In this document: positions 37,201-45,484 of the stretch, one piece after another | How the letters are laid out: the number at the start of each line of letters is the position of its first letter | How positions within the stretch are numbered: position 1 is the stretch's first letter | Assembly: GCA_026397725.1 (NCBI GenBank) | Contig: JAPLUI010000069.1 | Span: forward strand, 31,397 to 95,396 | Reading direction: 5' to 3' | Length of the DNA stretch: 64,000 nt | Origin: Verrucomicrobiota bacterium | GTDB taxonomy: Bacteria; Verrucomicrobiota; Verrucomicrobiia; Verrucomicrobiales; Akkermansiaceae | The notes under the pieces: model-generated | What the model was told of the DNA's origin: nothing | Database searches by the model: none | The model's input: only the letters and a program-made list of their open reading frames with translations | Program-made: the position numbers and the translations under genes

Positions 37201-40200
37201 TCATTTTGAACGCGGCTTTTCTGGCAAAATCGGCACGTCGCAGAAAGTGAGTGCGGCGATGCCGTTCTTGCCGAAAATCAAGTCGTTCTGATTCCAGTTC
37301 AACTCTTTGAGATAGGTGATCTTGGCGGCCGTGGCCGGTGCTTTCAAGTGCAGCGTGACCACGTTTCCACTCACGGCACCCTTGGCGACCAGGTCCTTCT
37401 GGTCATCCAGATAGAACTGGCCGGCCAGCGAATCCAGCCAGATGACCGGCTGGTCGAACTCGAGGGTGATCGCATCCTTCGCGCCGCTGGTATAGCAGGC
37501 CTGTTTGAGGTCCGGCGCGGTGATCGGTTCGGGAACCTTGCGGCCGTAAGTATCCCGCTCGATGAGCGGTTGCATCAAGCGGACGAATTCCGACCAGCCG
37601 ACCAACGGATAATGGCAGGGTCCGGGCGGTTTGATGCCGAGCGTGGACATGACATCCAGGTTGGAATAGAGGCGCGGCAAAGTCCGCTGCACCTCGCGCA
37701 GCATGTCACCATGCCCGCCACCCTGGCCACAGCCATTGGGCCAGATCTGGAACACATAGTAGTGGCGGATATTCGGCATGTCCTGCTTCCAGGCCAACGA
37801 CATGTTCACGAAGTATTGCTGATAGGTCTCCCAGCCATACCCGCCATCGGGACCATCCAAGCCCTGATCGGCCTCACCCTGATGCCAGAGGACGCCGCGA
37901 ATGCCGTGCGTCAGCCGGGCATTGCGCACCCGCCATAACATTTTCCCGTACATCGTGCTCAGATCGAGGGGCTTGGCCTCGTCGCGCTTGTGCTCGTCGA
38001 TGCGGGTGCCACCGACCGCGGCCTGGATGATGCAGATCGGCATCTGGTGGCTGGCTAACAGCTTCTTGGCGAGATCCATGCCCCACCAACCGAGGGCCGT
38101 GTCCGACCCTGGGAGCTGCTTCCAGGCCGGGGAACACCACAGGTTGGTCCGCTTGCTGGGGGCTTCCTTGGTATTGTTGCCGAAGCGGTCGCGCACCCAG
38201 TCGCTTGAATCGCCCCGCCCGGTCGGTCCACCATAACTGCGGATCCACTCGCTGGTATCGGTCGGCGATTGCTCACCGGTATCCAGCGCCAGCGCGTTGG
38301 ACTGGCCGTCGATCAACCAGGCGTCGCCGCAGACCAGGTTGCCCACGGTCTGCACGACGGTCTCGGTGGCGCCGGTTTTGGTACCGAACTCCACCTTGTA
38401 CTTGATCAGGCCGGCCTTGAGTTTGGCGGTTAGAGCATAACTATTGTCCGCTGCGGGTTTGCCGGTCTCGGTCTTAATGAGTTTATCGTCGGCATAAACC
38501 TTCAGGAATACGGAATCCGCGGGTTTGCCCAGCGTGCCATTGTAATAGAGCGTGCCTTCGTTCTTGTCATCCCTGGCAAAGAACTGCCCGTCCTCAGGCT
38601 TTTCGTCCTTGCCCGGGGTTCTCCCTAACCATGGATCGCTCTTCGGTTCGGTTACGTTGATAGATGTGGTTGCCACGGCATCGGCACCGCCATTGTTGAG
38701 GGTCGCCTTCACGGTGATCGGGCCGGTGTATTGCGACAATTTGAGGAGCAACCGGTCGGGAGCGATTTCCTTCATCACCACCCCGCCCGTGACCTCCCAG
38801 ACATAGCGCACGTCGCCAACGCCTTTGGCCTTCAGCGCCGCCAGATTCTTGATCTCAGGCATCACCTCGACCGGATCCCGGCCATTCCAGGTTGCGGGCG
38901 CTTTCAGGGTGAACACCGGTTCGGGAATGTCCTCCTGGATGGTGACGGGGATATCCAGCGTCTTCACGCCATCGGCATACACCGCCTTGACGCGGAGGGT
39001 GAACGACTCGTCGCCGGTCACGCGGCTGCCCACGGTGAAGCTGAAACAATCCACGGCGGCGACCGTCTCGGTGTCACCCTTCCTGACAATCCAATAGATT
39101 TTCTGCGCACCGCCGGCTTTGACGGTGACGGTGGCCCGCTTGCCTTCCGGCACGGTCACTAATTTATTCGAGACCGCGAGAGTGGTGCCGGACTGAACCA
39201 GCGGCCCAACCAATGTTTGCAGGGGCTTTTGGTTTTCGTATTGCAATTTCACCCAATCAGCGGAGCGGGCCTCATTCGACACGCGCACTTCGTCCATGGC
39301 GCCGAGAAACCCATTGCCGATCTGCATCCGCACCGGCGTGAGAACCTCGATGTTGGATGCCGCGGGAGCGGGCATGTCAAACCGGCCATTCACATAGATC
39401 CGGTCGCTCTGGCCGTCGTAGGTATAGACCACCTGGATCCATTCCGCCTTTGGCAGCACGCTCGTGCCTTGAAGGTTGCTCTTGTTGTTACTCACGCCGA
39501 CCCGCGACGGCGTGCTCAACAGCCGCATGGTCACCCCGCCAAGTTTCCCCCACTCCACCACGGTCGTGTTCATTTTCGCGGCGTTGACCCATGCCTCGGT
39601 GGTATGGGGACTTGAGGCAAACGGATACTTCGTGATCCTGTCGCCGCAGGAAATCCCCTTGCCACCGGCAAACTGACGGCCCGAACCGATCACCCCGGCG
39701 CAAACCGTGGTGCCCAAATCGGTCGATTCCACCGTGCCGGCGTCGTCCTGAACCGGCTCGTTCATGTGCCAGACACTCAGATATCCGTTAGACCGGTTGA
39801 AGACCGCCGGGCCACTGGACTCACTCTTCGCGTCGGCATTTCCCCAGAACATCCTGAGTTCCTGCCGGGCGTTGCCCTTGATCACCGGCACCCGCACCCA
39901 CACCAAGGCCGTCCCGGCAGCCGCGTCCCACCTATCTATCTGATATGCCAGCGGCACCCCGGCGCTGGTGGCGAAGCGCAGGTCCTCGCCGTTGGTCTTC
40001 GCCTCGGCGAAGGTGAACCAATCCTTGCTGAGCCGCACGAGCGCGGGGAAATTCTCCTCCAAGGCGGTGGCCGGCAGGTCCGCACCATCCGGTGTCGTCA
40101 GCAGGAACATGGAACCGGAATGCTTCCAGCTCTGGTATTTCATCGCGGCCATTTCACCCGCTGGAAGTTCCGCAGCCTTGGCCGGCGGCAGCGGCGGATA

Positions 40201-42210
40201 GGCGGTGTCAATCCCGTACTTGGCTGCCAGATACCCGCCCACCAGCGCCTCATCCCTCGGCCCCAGGATCGCCTGGTAACCGAGGATTTCGGCGACATCG
40301 AAATCGCCTGAACTCAAGCCATCGTTATTTCCGATCGCATAAGCGGCTTCTGTCTCGTTGGCGTTGTTGACGATGATTTTGAGGACCATGAACTGGGTGA
40401 TCGGCGAACAGTCGAACAAGGGACCCGGCAGATCCGTGCCGTTTTTGCCCACCGCCGCCGGCGACACGTCGGTCCAGAAGCCGGTGTCGTTGCCGTAGGT
40501 GTTATAGCTCGAACCGCGGCCCTTGAGCCGGCCTAACAAACCACTGGCGCCGCTCCACTTTGGCACCGGCGAGCGGAGCACGAGGAAGTGTTCCTTGGCG
40601 AAGAAGGTGCCGTCGATGCCAAGCCAGCCCTTGCGGAACTGCAGCGCCGGTTTGGAATTGAGTTGGTTAGCCGCAAGTGCCGGGGCCACGCCGCCACCGG
40701 TTTTCGCGTGATGATTCGCGCCGGACAGGTCTTTCCACTCCTGCACCGCTCCCTTTGCATCCGCCGTGACTCCGCTGCCGGCATCGAACCAACAGGCCAA
40801 GCCCTTGGTGACGAGAAGCTTTGGCGGCTGTGAAGCAGTTGCGGCCCCGCCCGCCATGAAGCGCAACGATTTGTTAGCCCAGAGGCTGTCCACCGCGTTG
40901 GTGCCGCGGAATGTATAGTAATAGGTCGCACCCGGGGTCAAACCGGTGAGCGTGTGGCTGATCTTCGTCGGGGCGGCATGGGTGAACGTCTTCACCGGTG
41001 CCGAGTTCTCCCACCGATTGGCGTCGGTTCCGCCATCGCCGGTTCCCCAAAAGACGCGGACGTCATAGACCGATCCCGGGCAGGTCAGCGTTGCGTTGAG
41101 CACCGCCGATGTGGCGGCTGCCACCGTGGCGGGCGCATTGGTCAACGCGGCGGCCGGGGCCATGCCGGGATTCGCGGTGTAGGCGGTGGTGATGCCGTAC
41201 TTGGCCGCCAGATAGCCGCCGACCATGTCCTCATCCGCAGCCGACAGCGGTGTTTGATAGGCGATGATCTCGGCAATGTCCATGTCGCATGACGCGGTGT
41301 CGGCCATGCCGATTTGATAGGTGCTGTTGCTCAAGTCGTTGTCGTTCACGTCGATCTTCAAGATCATGTACTCGGTGATGGTCCCCAGGTTGAACGGGGT
41401 CTCCGGAAGCTTCTTGCCATCTTTGGACACCGCCTTCGGGTATTGGTCGCCCCAGAACTGCGTGGAATTCTGGCCCAACCGATAGCACGACGCCCGTTTC
41501 GACCGGCGGCCGAAGGCACAGCCGTCGCTGTTCCACTTGGCATTGGGCGACCGCATGACCACAAACTGCTGCTCGCTAACAAGCGGACCATCCAAATTCA
41601 GCGCGCAGCCGCCGGCCGCCGTGCGGAATAGCACCGCCGGTTTGCCGCGGATCTGGTTCTGCGCCAGCACCGGTGCGCCGCCAGCAAGGTTTGCGTCATG
41701 GCCGTTGCCGGAAAGATCTTTCCATGTTTGGACGACCCCCTTGGCGTCGGCGGTCACCCCCGCCGCCGCATCGAACCAGCAAACCAAGCCGGCCTTCACC
41801 GGCAGCTTGTCAGGGCCGGTGGCCGGCACTCTGGGTTTGAGCGTGGTGAACTGGGCGCTGGTGTTGGCCCAGCCCTGACCGCTGGCGTTGCTGGCACAAG
41901 CCCGATAGAAGTAGGTTTGCCCGAAGATCAGTTTGCTGGCGGTGGCGAAAAACTCCGTGGTGTCCTTCACCCCTTTGAGTTCGATTTTGTCAGCCCAGGC
42001 CCCGGCGTTCGTGCCGCCGTCGGCCGGACCATAGTAAACCACCACCTCGGCGTCACCGCCGCCGTCCAACCGGCCCTGGAGTTTCGCCTCGCCGGGCGCG
42101 ACGTTCGCGGCGCCGGCCCGGTTGTTGATCTCCGGCGCGGCATGGACGGCCGTCAAACCGGCCATGATTGCCAGCAGGAATACCACCTTGATTGTCATTC
42201 GTCTTTTCAT
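37201..42210 (-). CDS. Giant secreted LamG-DUF2341-SGNH esterase
   Basis: About 1669 residues. Signal peptide 1-25 (MTIKVVFLLAIMAGLTAVHA). In order: FN3-like (about 30-125), LamG-like (135-345, LVCWFDAAAGVTADA), FN3-like (350-445), second LamG-like (450-685, LACWFDAGSGVTADA), DUF2341 (about 700-810, NFPALVRLSKDW), LamG (813-985, AMDEVRVSNEARSADW), Ig/cadherin-like region (1000-1290), SGNH esterase (1295-1570: DAWLIDGQSNALALD with nucleophile Ser, VLWHQGEAD, GPCHYPLVGW) and a tail with KNGIAALTFCDVP. It likely binds glycan and removes acetyl groups. From DUF2341 onward it is a close paralogue of the protein at 48012. ATG 42210 gives the best signal peptide; 42228 is six codons earlier. Confidence 0.75.
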   Translation of the reverse strand: MKRRMTIKVVFLLAIMAGLTAVHAAPEINNRAGAANVAPGEAKLQGRLDGGGDAEVVVYYGPADGGTNAGAWADKIELKGVKDTTEFFATASKLIFGQTYFYRACASNASGQGWANTSAQFTTLKPRVPATGPDKLPVKAGLVCWFDAAAGVTADAKGVVQTWKDLSGNGHDANLAGGAPVLAQNQIRGKPAVLFRTAAGGCALNLDGPLVSEQQFVVMRSPNAKWNSDGCAFGRRSKRASCYRLGQNSTQFWGDQYPKAVSKDGKKLPETPFNLGTITEYMILKIDVNDNDLSNSTYQIGMADTASCDMDIAEIIAYQTPLSAADEDMVGGYLAAKYGITTAYTANPGMAPAAALTNAPATVAAATSAVLNATLTCPGSVYDVRVFWGTGDGGTDANRWENSAPVKTFTHAAPTKISHTLTGLTPGATYYYTFRGTNAVDSLWANKSLRFMAGGAATASQPPKLLVTKGLACWFDAGSGVTADAKGAVQEWKDLSGANHHAKTGGGVAPALAANQLNSKPALQFRKGWLGIDGTFFAKEHFLVLRSPVPKWSGASGLLGRLKGRGSSYNTYGNDTGFWTDVSPAAVGKNGTDLPGPLFDCSPITQFMVLKIIVNNANETEAAYAIGNNDGLSSGDFDVAEILGYQAILGPRDEALVGGYLAAKYGIDTAYPPLPPAKAAELPAGEMAAMKYQSWKHSGSMFLLTTPDGADLPATALEENFPALVRLSKDWFTFAEAKTNGEDLRFATSAGVPLAYQIDRWDAAAGTALVWVRVPVIKGNARQELRMFWGNADAKSESSGPAVFNRSNGYLSVWHMNEPVQDDAGTVESTDLGTTVCAGVIGSGRQFAGGKGISCGDRITKYPFASSPHTTEAWVNAAKMNTTVVEWGKLGGVTMRLLSTPSRVGVSNNKSNLQGTSVLPKAEWIQVVYTYDGQSDRIYVNGRFDMPAPAASNIEVLTPVRMQIGNGFLGAMDEVRVSNEARSADWVKLQYENQKPLQTLVGPLVQSGTTLAVSNKLVTVPEGKRATVTVKAGGAQKIYWIVRKGDTETVAAVDCFSFTVGSRVTGDESFTLRVKAVYADGVKTLDIPVTIQEDIPEPVFTLKAPATWNGRDPVEVMPEIKNLAALKAKGVGDVRYVWEVTGGVVMKEIAPDRLLLKLSQYTGPITVKATLNNGGADAVATTSINVTEPKSDPWLGRTPGKDEKPEDGQFFARDDKNEGTLYYNGTLGKPADSVFLKVYADDKLIKTETGKPAADNSYALTAKLKAGLIKYKVEFGTKTGATETVVQTVGNLVCGDAWLIDGQSNALALDTGEQSPTDTSEWIRSYGGPTGRGDSSDWVRDRFGNNTKEAPSKRTNLWCSPAWKQLPGSDTALGWWGMDLAKKLLASHQMPICIIQAAVGGTRIDEHKRDEAKPLDLSTMYGKMLWRVRNARLTHGIRGVLWHQGEADQGLDGPDGGYGWETYQQYFVNMSLAWKQDMPNIRHYYVFQIWPNGCGQGGGHGDMLREVQRTLPRLYSNLDVMSTLGIKPPGPCHYPLVGWSEFVRLMQPLIERDTYGRKVPEPITAPDLKQACYTSGAKDAITLEFDQPVIWLDSLAGQFYLDDQKDLVAKGAVSGNVVTLHLKAPATAAKITYLKELNWNQNDLIFGKNGIAALTFCDVPILPEKPRSK

Positions 42211-42261
42211 GTGTGATTGATTTTCCATGATTGGGGATCGGAACTCAAGATTGAAATGCTG

Positions 42262-42936
42262 CTAACGGGTTGAAGCATTGACCGGCACTTCGCAGAACGT
42301 CAAGGCGGCGATGCCGTTCTTGCCGCATATCAACGTCTTTGGATCCCACTTTCTGTCAGTCAAATGAATGATCGTCTTCGCGGTGGCGGGTGCCGCCAGC
42401 TTGAGCGTGAGCACGTTGCCCGACGCCGTACCCGACACCAATTTCATGCCCGGCGGAGCTGCCAGCATGGCCTCGCGTTCCAAGGCGCGTAAGGCCGCCT
42501 CGTCCAGCTTCTCTTCCTGATCTTCCAGATCTTGCAGCCGTTGCAAGAACTCCGCCCCGCGCGGGTATTGACCCGGAAAATTCCGGCTGAGGTCCTCAAT
42601 TACCAGTCGCAGAGCCTCTGGGTCAATGCTGGCCGGCCATGCCGGTGCGGCAGTGAATTTGAGAGAAGACGAATCAACAGGGGAAATTCCAACGCCCTTG
42701 CCATCCGGCCAGTCCCTGTGCTTTGACCAGAGCGGCTGGCCCAGGTCGTTTTTGGCATCGAGATTGACGCCCTGTTCGGGGGACCAAGCATCGCCGACCC
42801 CTTTGACCTTCATCGGAGCCGTAGCGTACCAGACGGGAGACTCCCTATTGAAAACACCTCCAGTGCCAGTCGTTACAAGCACCACCGACAACAGGCCGAT
42901 CATTGCAATCACATTTCTTTTCACGTCTGCTTTCAT
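42262..42936 (-). CDS. Chimeric remnant: HzsA-like N-terminal part joined to SGNH-protein tail
   Basis: A 224-residue exported frame that fits no single family. After a signal peptide, residues about 80-155 (IDPEALRLVIEDLSRNFPGQ, YPRGAEFLQRLQDLED, LREREAML-like ending) match the helical part that precedes the propeller in HzsA-like cytochromes. At residue 158 it changes to MKLVSGTASGNVLTLKLAAP and GKNGIAALTFCEVP, the C-terminal tail of the SGNH giants on either side. A deletion that removed the rest of a cytochrome gene and most of an SGNH gene, and happened to keep frame, explains it. AGGAG lies 5-9 bases before ATG 42936. In 42937-43087 another scrap reads TPESRMKDVVRMAQDVESRK, also like the end of a lost gene. 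Confidence 0.6.
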   Translation of the reverse strand: MKADVKRNVIAMIGLLSVVLVTTGTGGVFNRESPVWYATAPMKVKGVGDAWSPEQGVNLDAKNDLGQPLWSKHRDWPDGKGVGISPVDSSSLKFTAAPAWPASIDPEALRLVIEDLSRNFPGQYPRGAEFLQRLQDLEDQEEKLDEAALRALEREAMLAAPPGMKLVSGTASGNVLTLKLAAPATAKTIIHLTDRKWDPKTLICGKNGIAALTFCEVPVNASTR

Positions 42937-43087
42937 TCTTTCTCCTATTTGTTTCCAGGTAAACCCCGCGAATTCGGCCGCATCTATCGCTTTCTTGATT
43001 CGACATCCTGAGCCATCCTGACCACATCCTTCATGCGCGATTCCGGCGTGACCTTGCTCGCATTGATTGCAGCACTTGCATTTGGTC

Positions 43088-45379
43088 TTATTCCACCAGG
43101 ACCGCCAGGTCGATGTACTGCCCGCCCCATGTCTGGTGGGTATGCACCGCGAGCGTATTGGGGCCTTTCTTCAGGGAATTTTTCAACTCATCGGTGAGCA
43201 TGAACATCTTGTAATACCCGATAAAGGACGTGGTGCCGAGGATCTTGTGCCCGTTGACATAGACCTCCGTATCTTCGTCATGACATATCACTACCGCACC
43301 GTATTGCAACTCGGCACCATCGTATTCGAAGGTCTTCCTGAGGTAGATATCCGCGGTCTTCCATTCGGTCCGAACCACGCCGCCACCAGTGCCGAACCCG
43401 GCCAGACCGGATTTCCACGCTTGGTCATCGAACCCTTCCTTCATCCAGTCAGCAGCGGGCTTTTCCATGACATAATGGTAGGGCGTGCTCAGGTTGCCGT
43501 CCTGCACGGCACCCACCAGCACTTTCCATTTGGCAATGACGACATCCAACGACGGCTGGGGAGCAACCCTATCGCCGCGTTCATACGCGGCCTGCCGTGC
43601 GGTGATTTCGTGCAGCTTTTTCGGGTCGAACTTCGGCTTGCGGTCATAGAAATACAGCCCGTTCCTTTCCTGTTCGATGTCGGTCAACTGGGTATAGCAG
43701 AATCCGAACAGGTTCGGATTGTCGAGCATGGCATCGATGGTCCCCTGGTAGCGCTCGTAGAACTCGTCAAGCGTCTTCGGGCCATTCCCATAACTCCAGC
43801 CACCCTCGGTGGCCCAGCCGATGCCGCCGATTTCGCTGATCATGAACGGAACGCCCCGGTCGGACTGCGAGGATCCGGGGTTGAAGTAACGCGCCGGGGG
43901 ATAGGGGCCTTCCGCCGGGATGGCGAAATAGTCCAGCCACTTCTTGCGCAGTTGGGCCGGATTGCCGGTATAATCATGCGCATCCCTGACCTCGGGATTG
44001 GGCAGCGTGTGGGCCCAGCCGCTGGCTTCCAGCGCGGGCCTGGTGGGATCGACGGCCTTGGTGATTTTCCAGATCATCTGCTGCAACTCGCCGGAGTCCT
44101 CGAAGTTTTCGTTGAAGGCGCACCACCCGACAATCGATGGATGGTTCCTGTCACGCAACAGGATCTCGGTCCATTCGTTGACCACGGCCGAGAAGCCCTC
44201 CCGCTGGTTGCCGTAACCGGCGTTGGGATACTCGCCCCACACCAGGTAGCCGAGTTGGTCGGCCCAGTAGAGGAATCTTGGTTCGAAGACCTTCTGGTGC
44301 AGGCGCGCGCCGTTATAGCCGCAGGCCATCGAGCGCTCGATGTCTTGCTTCAACTCGTCGTCCGAGGGCGCCGTCCACAGGCCGTCAGGATAGAACCCTT
44401 GGTCGAGGATCAGGCGCTGGAACACCGGCTTGCCGTTGATGAGAATCTTGCGGCCCTCAATGGTGATCTTGCGCAGGCCGAAATAACTCTTCAACTCGTC
44501 AATCTTGGTCTTGCCGCTGCACAGCGTGAGCTTCAGATCATAAAGGAATGGCGAATCCGGCGCCCATAGCTTCTTTTCCTTGAGATTGAGGACCAGGCAG
44601 CTCTGCCACGGGCCGGCGGCGCTGTCCGAACCCACCAGGCGGCCGTCAACGAAGGCTTCCGCCTTGAGTGTCAGATCGTTGTCCGGCCCGTTGATGTGCG
44701 CCGTGATGAGCACCCGCGAGTTGTCAGGATCGGGAACCACGGAGATGCTTTCGACATAGGAAGAACCTACGGCTTCGAGCCAAACCGGCTGCCAGATACC
44801 GGTGGTGCGGGTATAGAAGCAACTGTAGCTCTGATCGCCGGATTGCTTGCCACAGGGTTGGAGGCCCGACCACATATTGTCCAGCACCTTCACCACCACT
44901 TCGTTCGATCCATCCTTGAGCAACCGGGTGATGTCGAAATCAAACTCCACATTTTCGCCAATGTGGGTTCCCGCAAGTTGTCCGTTGATATAGACCCATG
45001 TTTGGTAATCCACACCGCCGAAATGAATCCGCAGCCGCTGGCCTTTCAAGGCAGGTGGAACCTCGAACGTCCTGCGGTACCAGACATCCTTGAGCTTCTG
45101 GGTGTTGCCCAGCCCGAGGCCCGACAGCTTGCTCTCCGGGCAGAACGGGACCATGATCTTGGCATTCAGATTCTTGCCATACGTCAGACCGCGGGCATCT
45201 CCGTCCGCCGCCTTGTCGATCTCGAACTGCCACTCGCCGTTGAGCGACATCCAGTTCTCGCGGAACAGATCCGGTCGCGGATGTTCGGGGCGGGGCACTG
45301 CCGCCGCCGCAAGGCATGCTCCACCCAGCAGGGCCGCCGTCGCGGCGGCCAGCCGCAGCAAGGTTCGTGTTTTCGTCAT
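43088..45379 (-). CDS. Secreted GH2 beta-galactosidase/glucuronidase-type enzyme
   Basis: A 763-residue GH2 enzyme with compact architecture. Signal peptide 1-27 (LLRLAAATAALLGGACLAAAA). Jelly roll about 35-215 (SLNGEWQFEID, TWVYINGQLAGTH, GIWQPVWLEAVG), Ig-like 215-310, barrel from LILDQGFYPDGLWTAP (about 325). Acid/base E424 in FNENFE, nucleophile E516 in ISEIGG. A C-terminal beta-sandwich follows (VRTEWKTADIYLRKTFEYDG) and may be a second sugar-binding module. Substrate uncertain. ATG 45379 is taken as start; the frame extends upstream into a partial duplicate of the same leader. Confidence 0.85.
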   Translation of the reverse strand: MTKTRTLLRLAAATAALLGGACLAAAAVPRPEHPRPDLFRENWMSLNGEWQFEIDKAADGDARGLTYGKNLNAKIMVPFCPESKLSGLGLGNTQKLKDVWYRRTFEVPPALKGQRLRIHFGGVDYQTWVYINGQLAGTHIGENVEFDFDITRLLKDGSNEVVVKVLDNMWSGLQPCGKQSGDQSYSCFYTRTTGIWQPVWLEAVGSSYVESISVVPDPDNSRVLITAHINGPDNDLTLKAEAFVDGRLVGSDSAAGPWQSCLVLNLKEKKLWAPDSPFLYDLKLTLCSGKTKIDELKSYFGLRKITIEGRKILINGKPVFQRLILDQGFYPDGLWTAPSDDELKQDIERSMACGYNGARLHQKVFEPRFLYWADQLGYLVWGEYPNAGYGNQREGFSAVVNEWTEILLRDRNHPSIVGWCAFNENFEDSGELQQMIWKITKAVDPTRPALEASGWAHTLPNPEVRDAHDYTGNPAQLRKKWLDYFAIPAEGPYPPARYFNPGSSQSDRGVPFMISEIGGIGWATEGGWSYGNGPKTLDEFYERYQGTIDAMLDNPNLFGFCYTQLTDIEQERNGLYFYDRKPKFDPKKLHEITARQAAYERGDRVAPQPSLDVVIAKWKVLVGAVQDGNLSTPYHYVMEKPAADWMKEGFDDQAWKSGLAGFGTGGGVVRTEWKTADIYLRKTFEYDGAELQYGAVVICHDEDTEVYVNGHKILGTTSFIGYYKMFMLTDELKNSLKKGPNTLAVHTHQTWGGQYIDLAVLVE

Positions 45380-45484
45380 GGTGCTGTTTGGTTCCGTGGG
45401 GTTCATGTTCCCGGTTGTCTTGGCCGGCAAGGTTCGTGCTTTTGTCATGATGTGGTCTTGAGCGGGATGGAATCGGCGGGTCAT
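45380..45484 (-). other. Duplicated leader remnant in front of the GH2 gene
   Basis: On the minus strand ATG 45448 begins MTKARTLPAKTTGNM, and 69 bases later ATG 45379 begins MTKTRTLLRL. The DNA around both starts is nearly the same (CATGA or CATGG preceded by AAGGTTCGTG.TTTT on the plus strand). The first copy looks like the start of a gene whose body has been deleted up to the leader of the next. The frame stays open through the joint. Confidence 0.45.

Noticed and set aside
43067..44569. A 500-codon plus-strand open frame
   Set aside because: Antisense to the GH2 gene with both catalytic glutamates; no signal peptide or known motif in the antisense reading.
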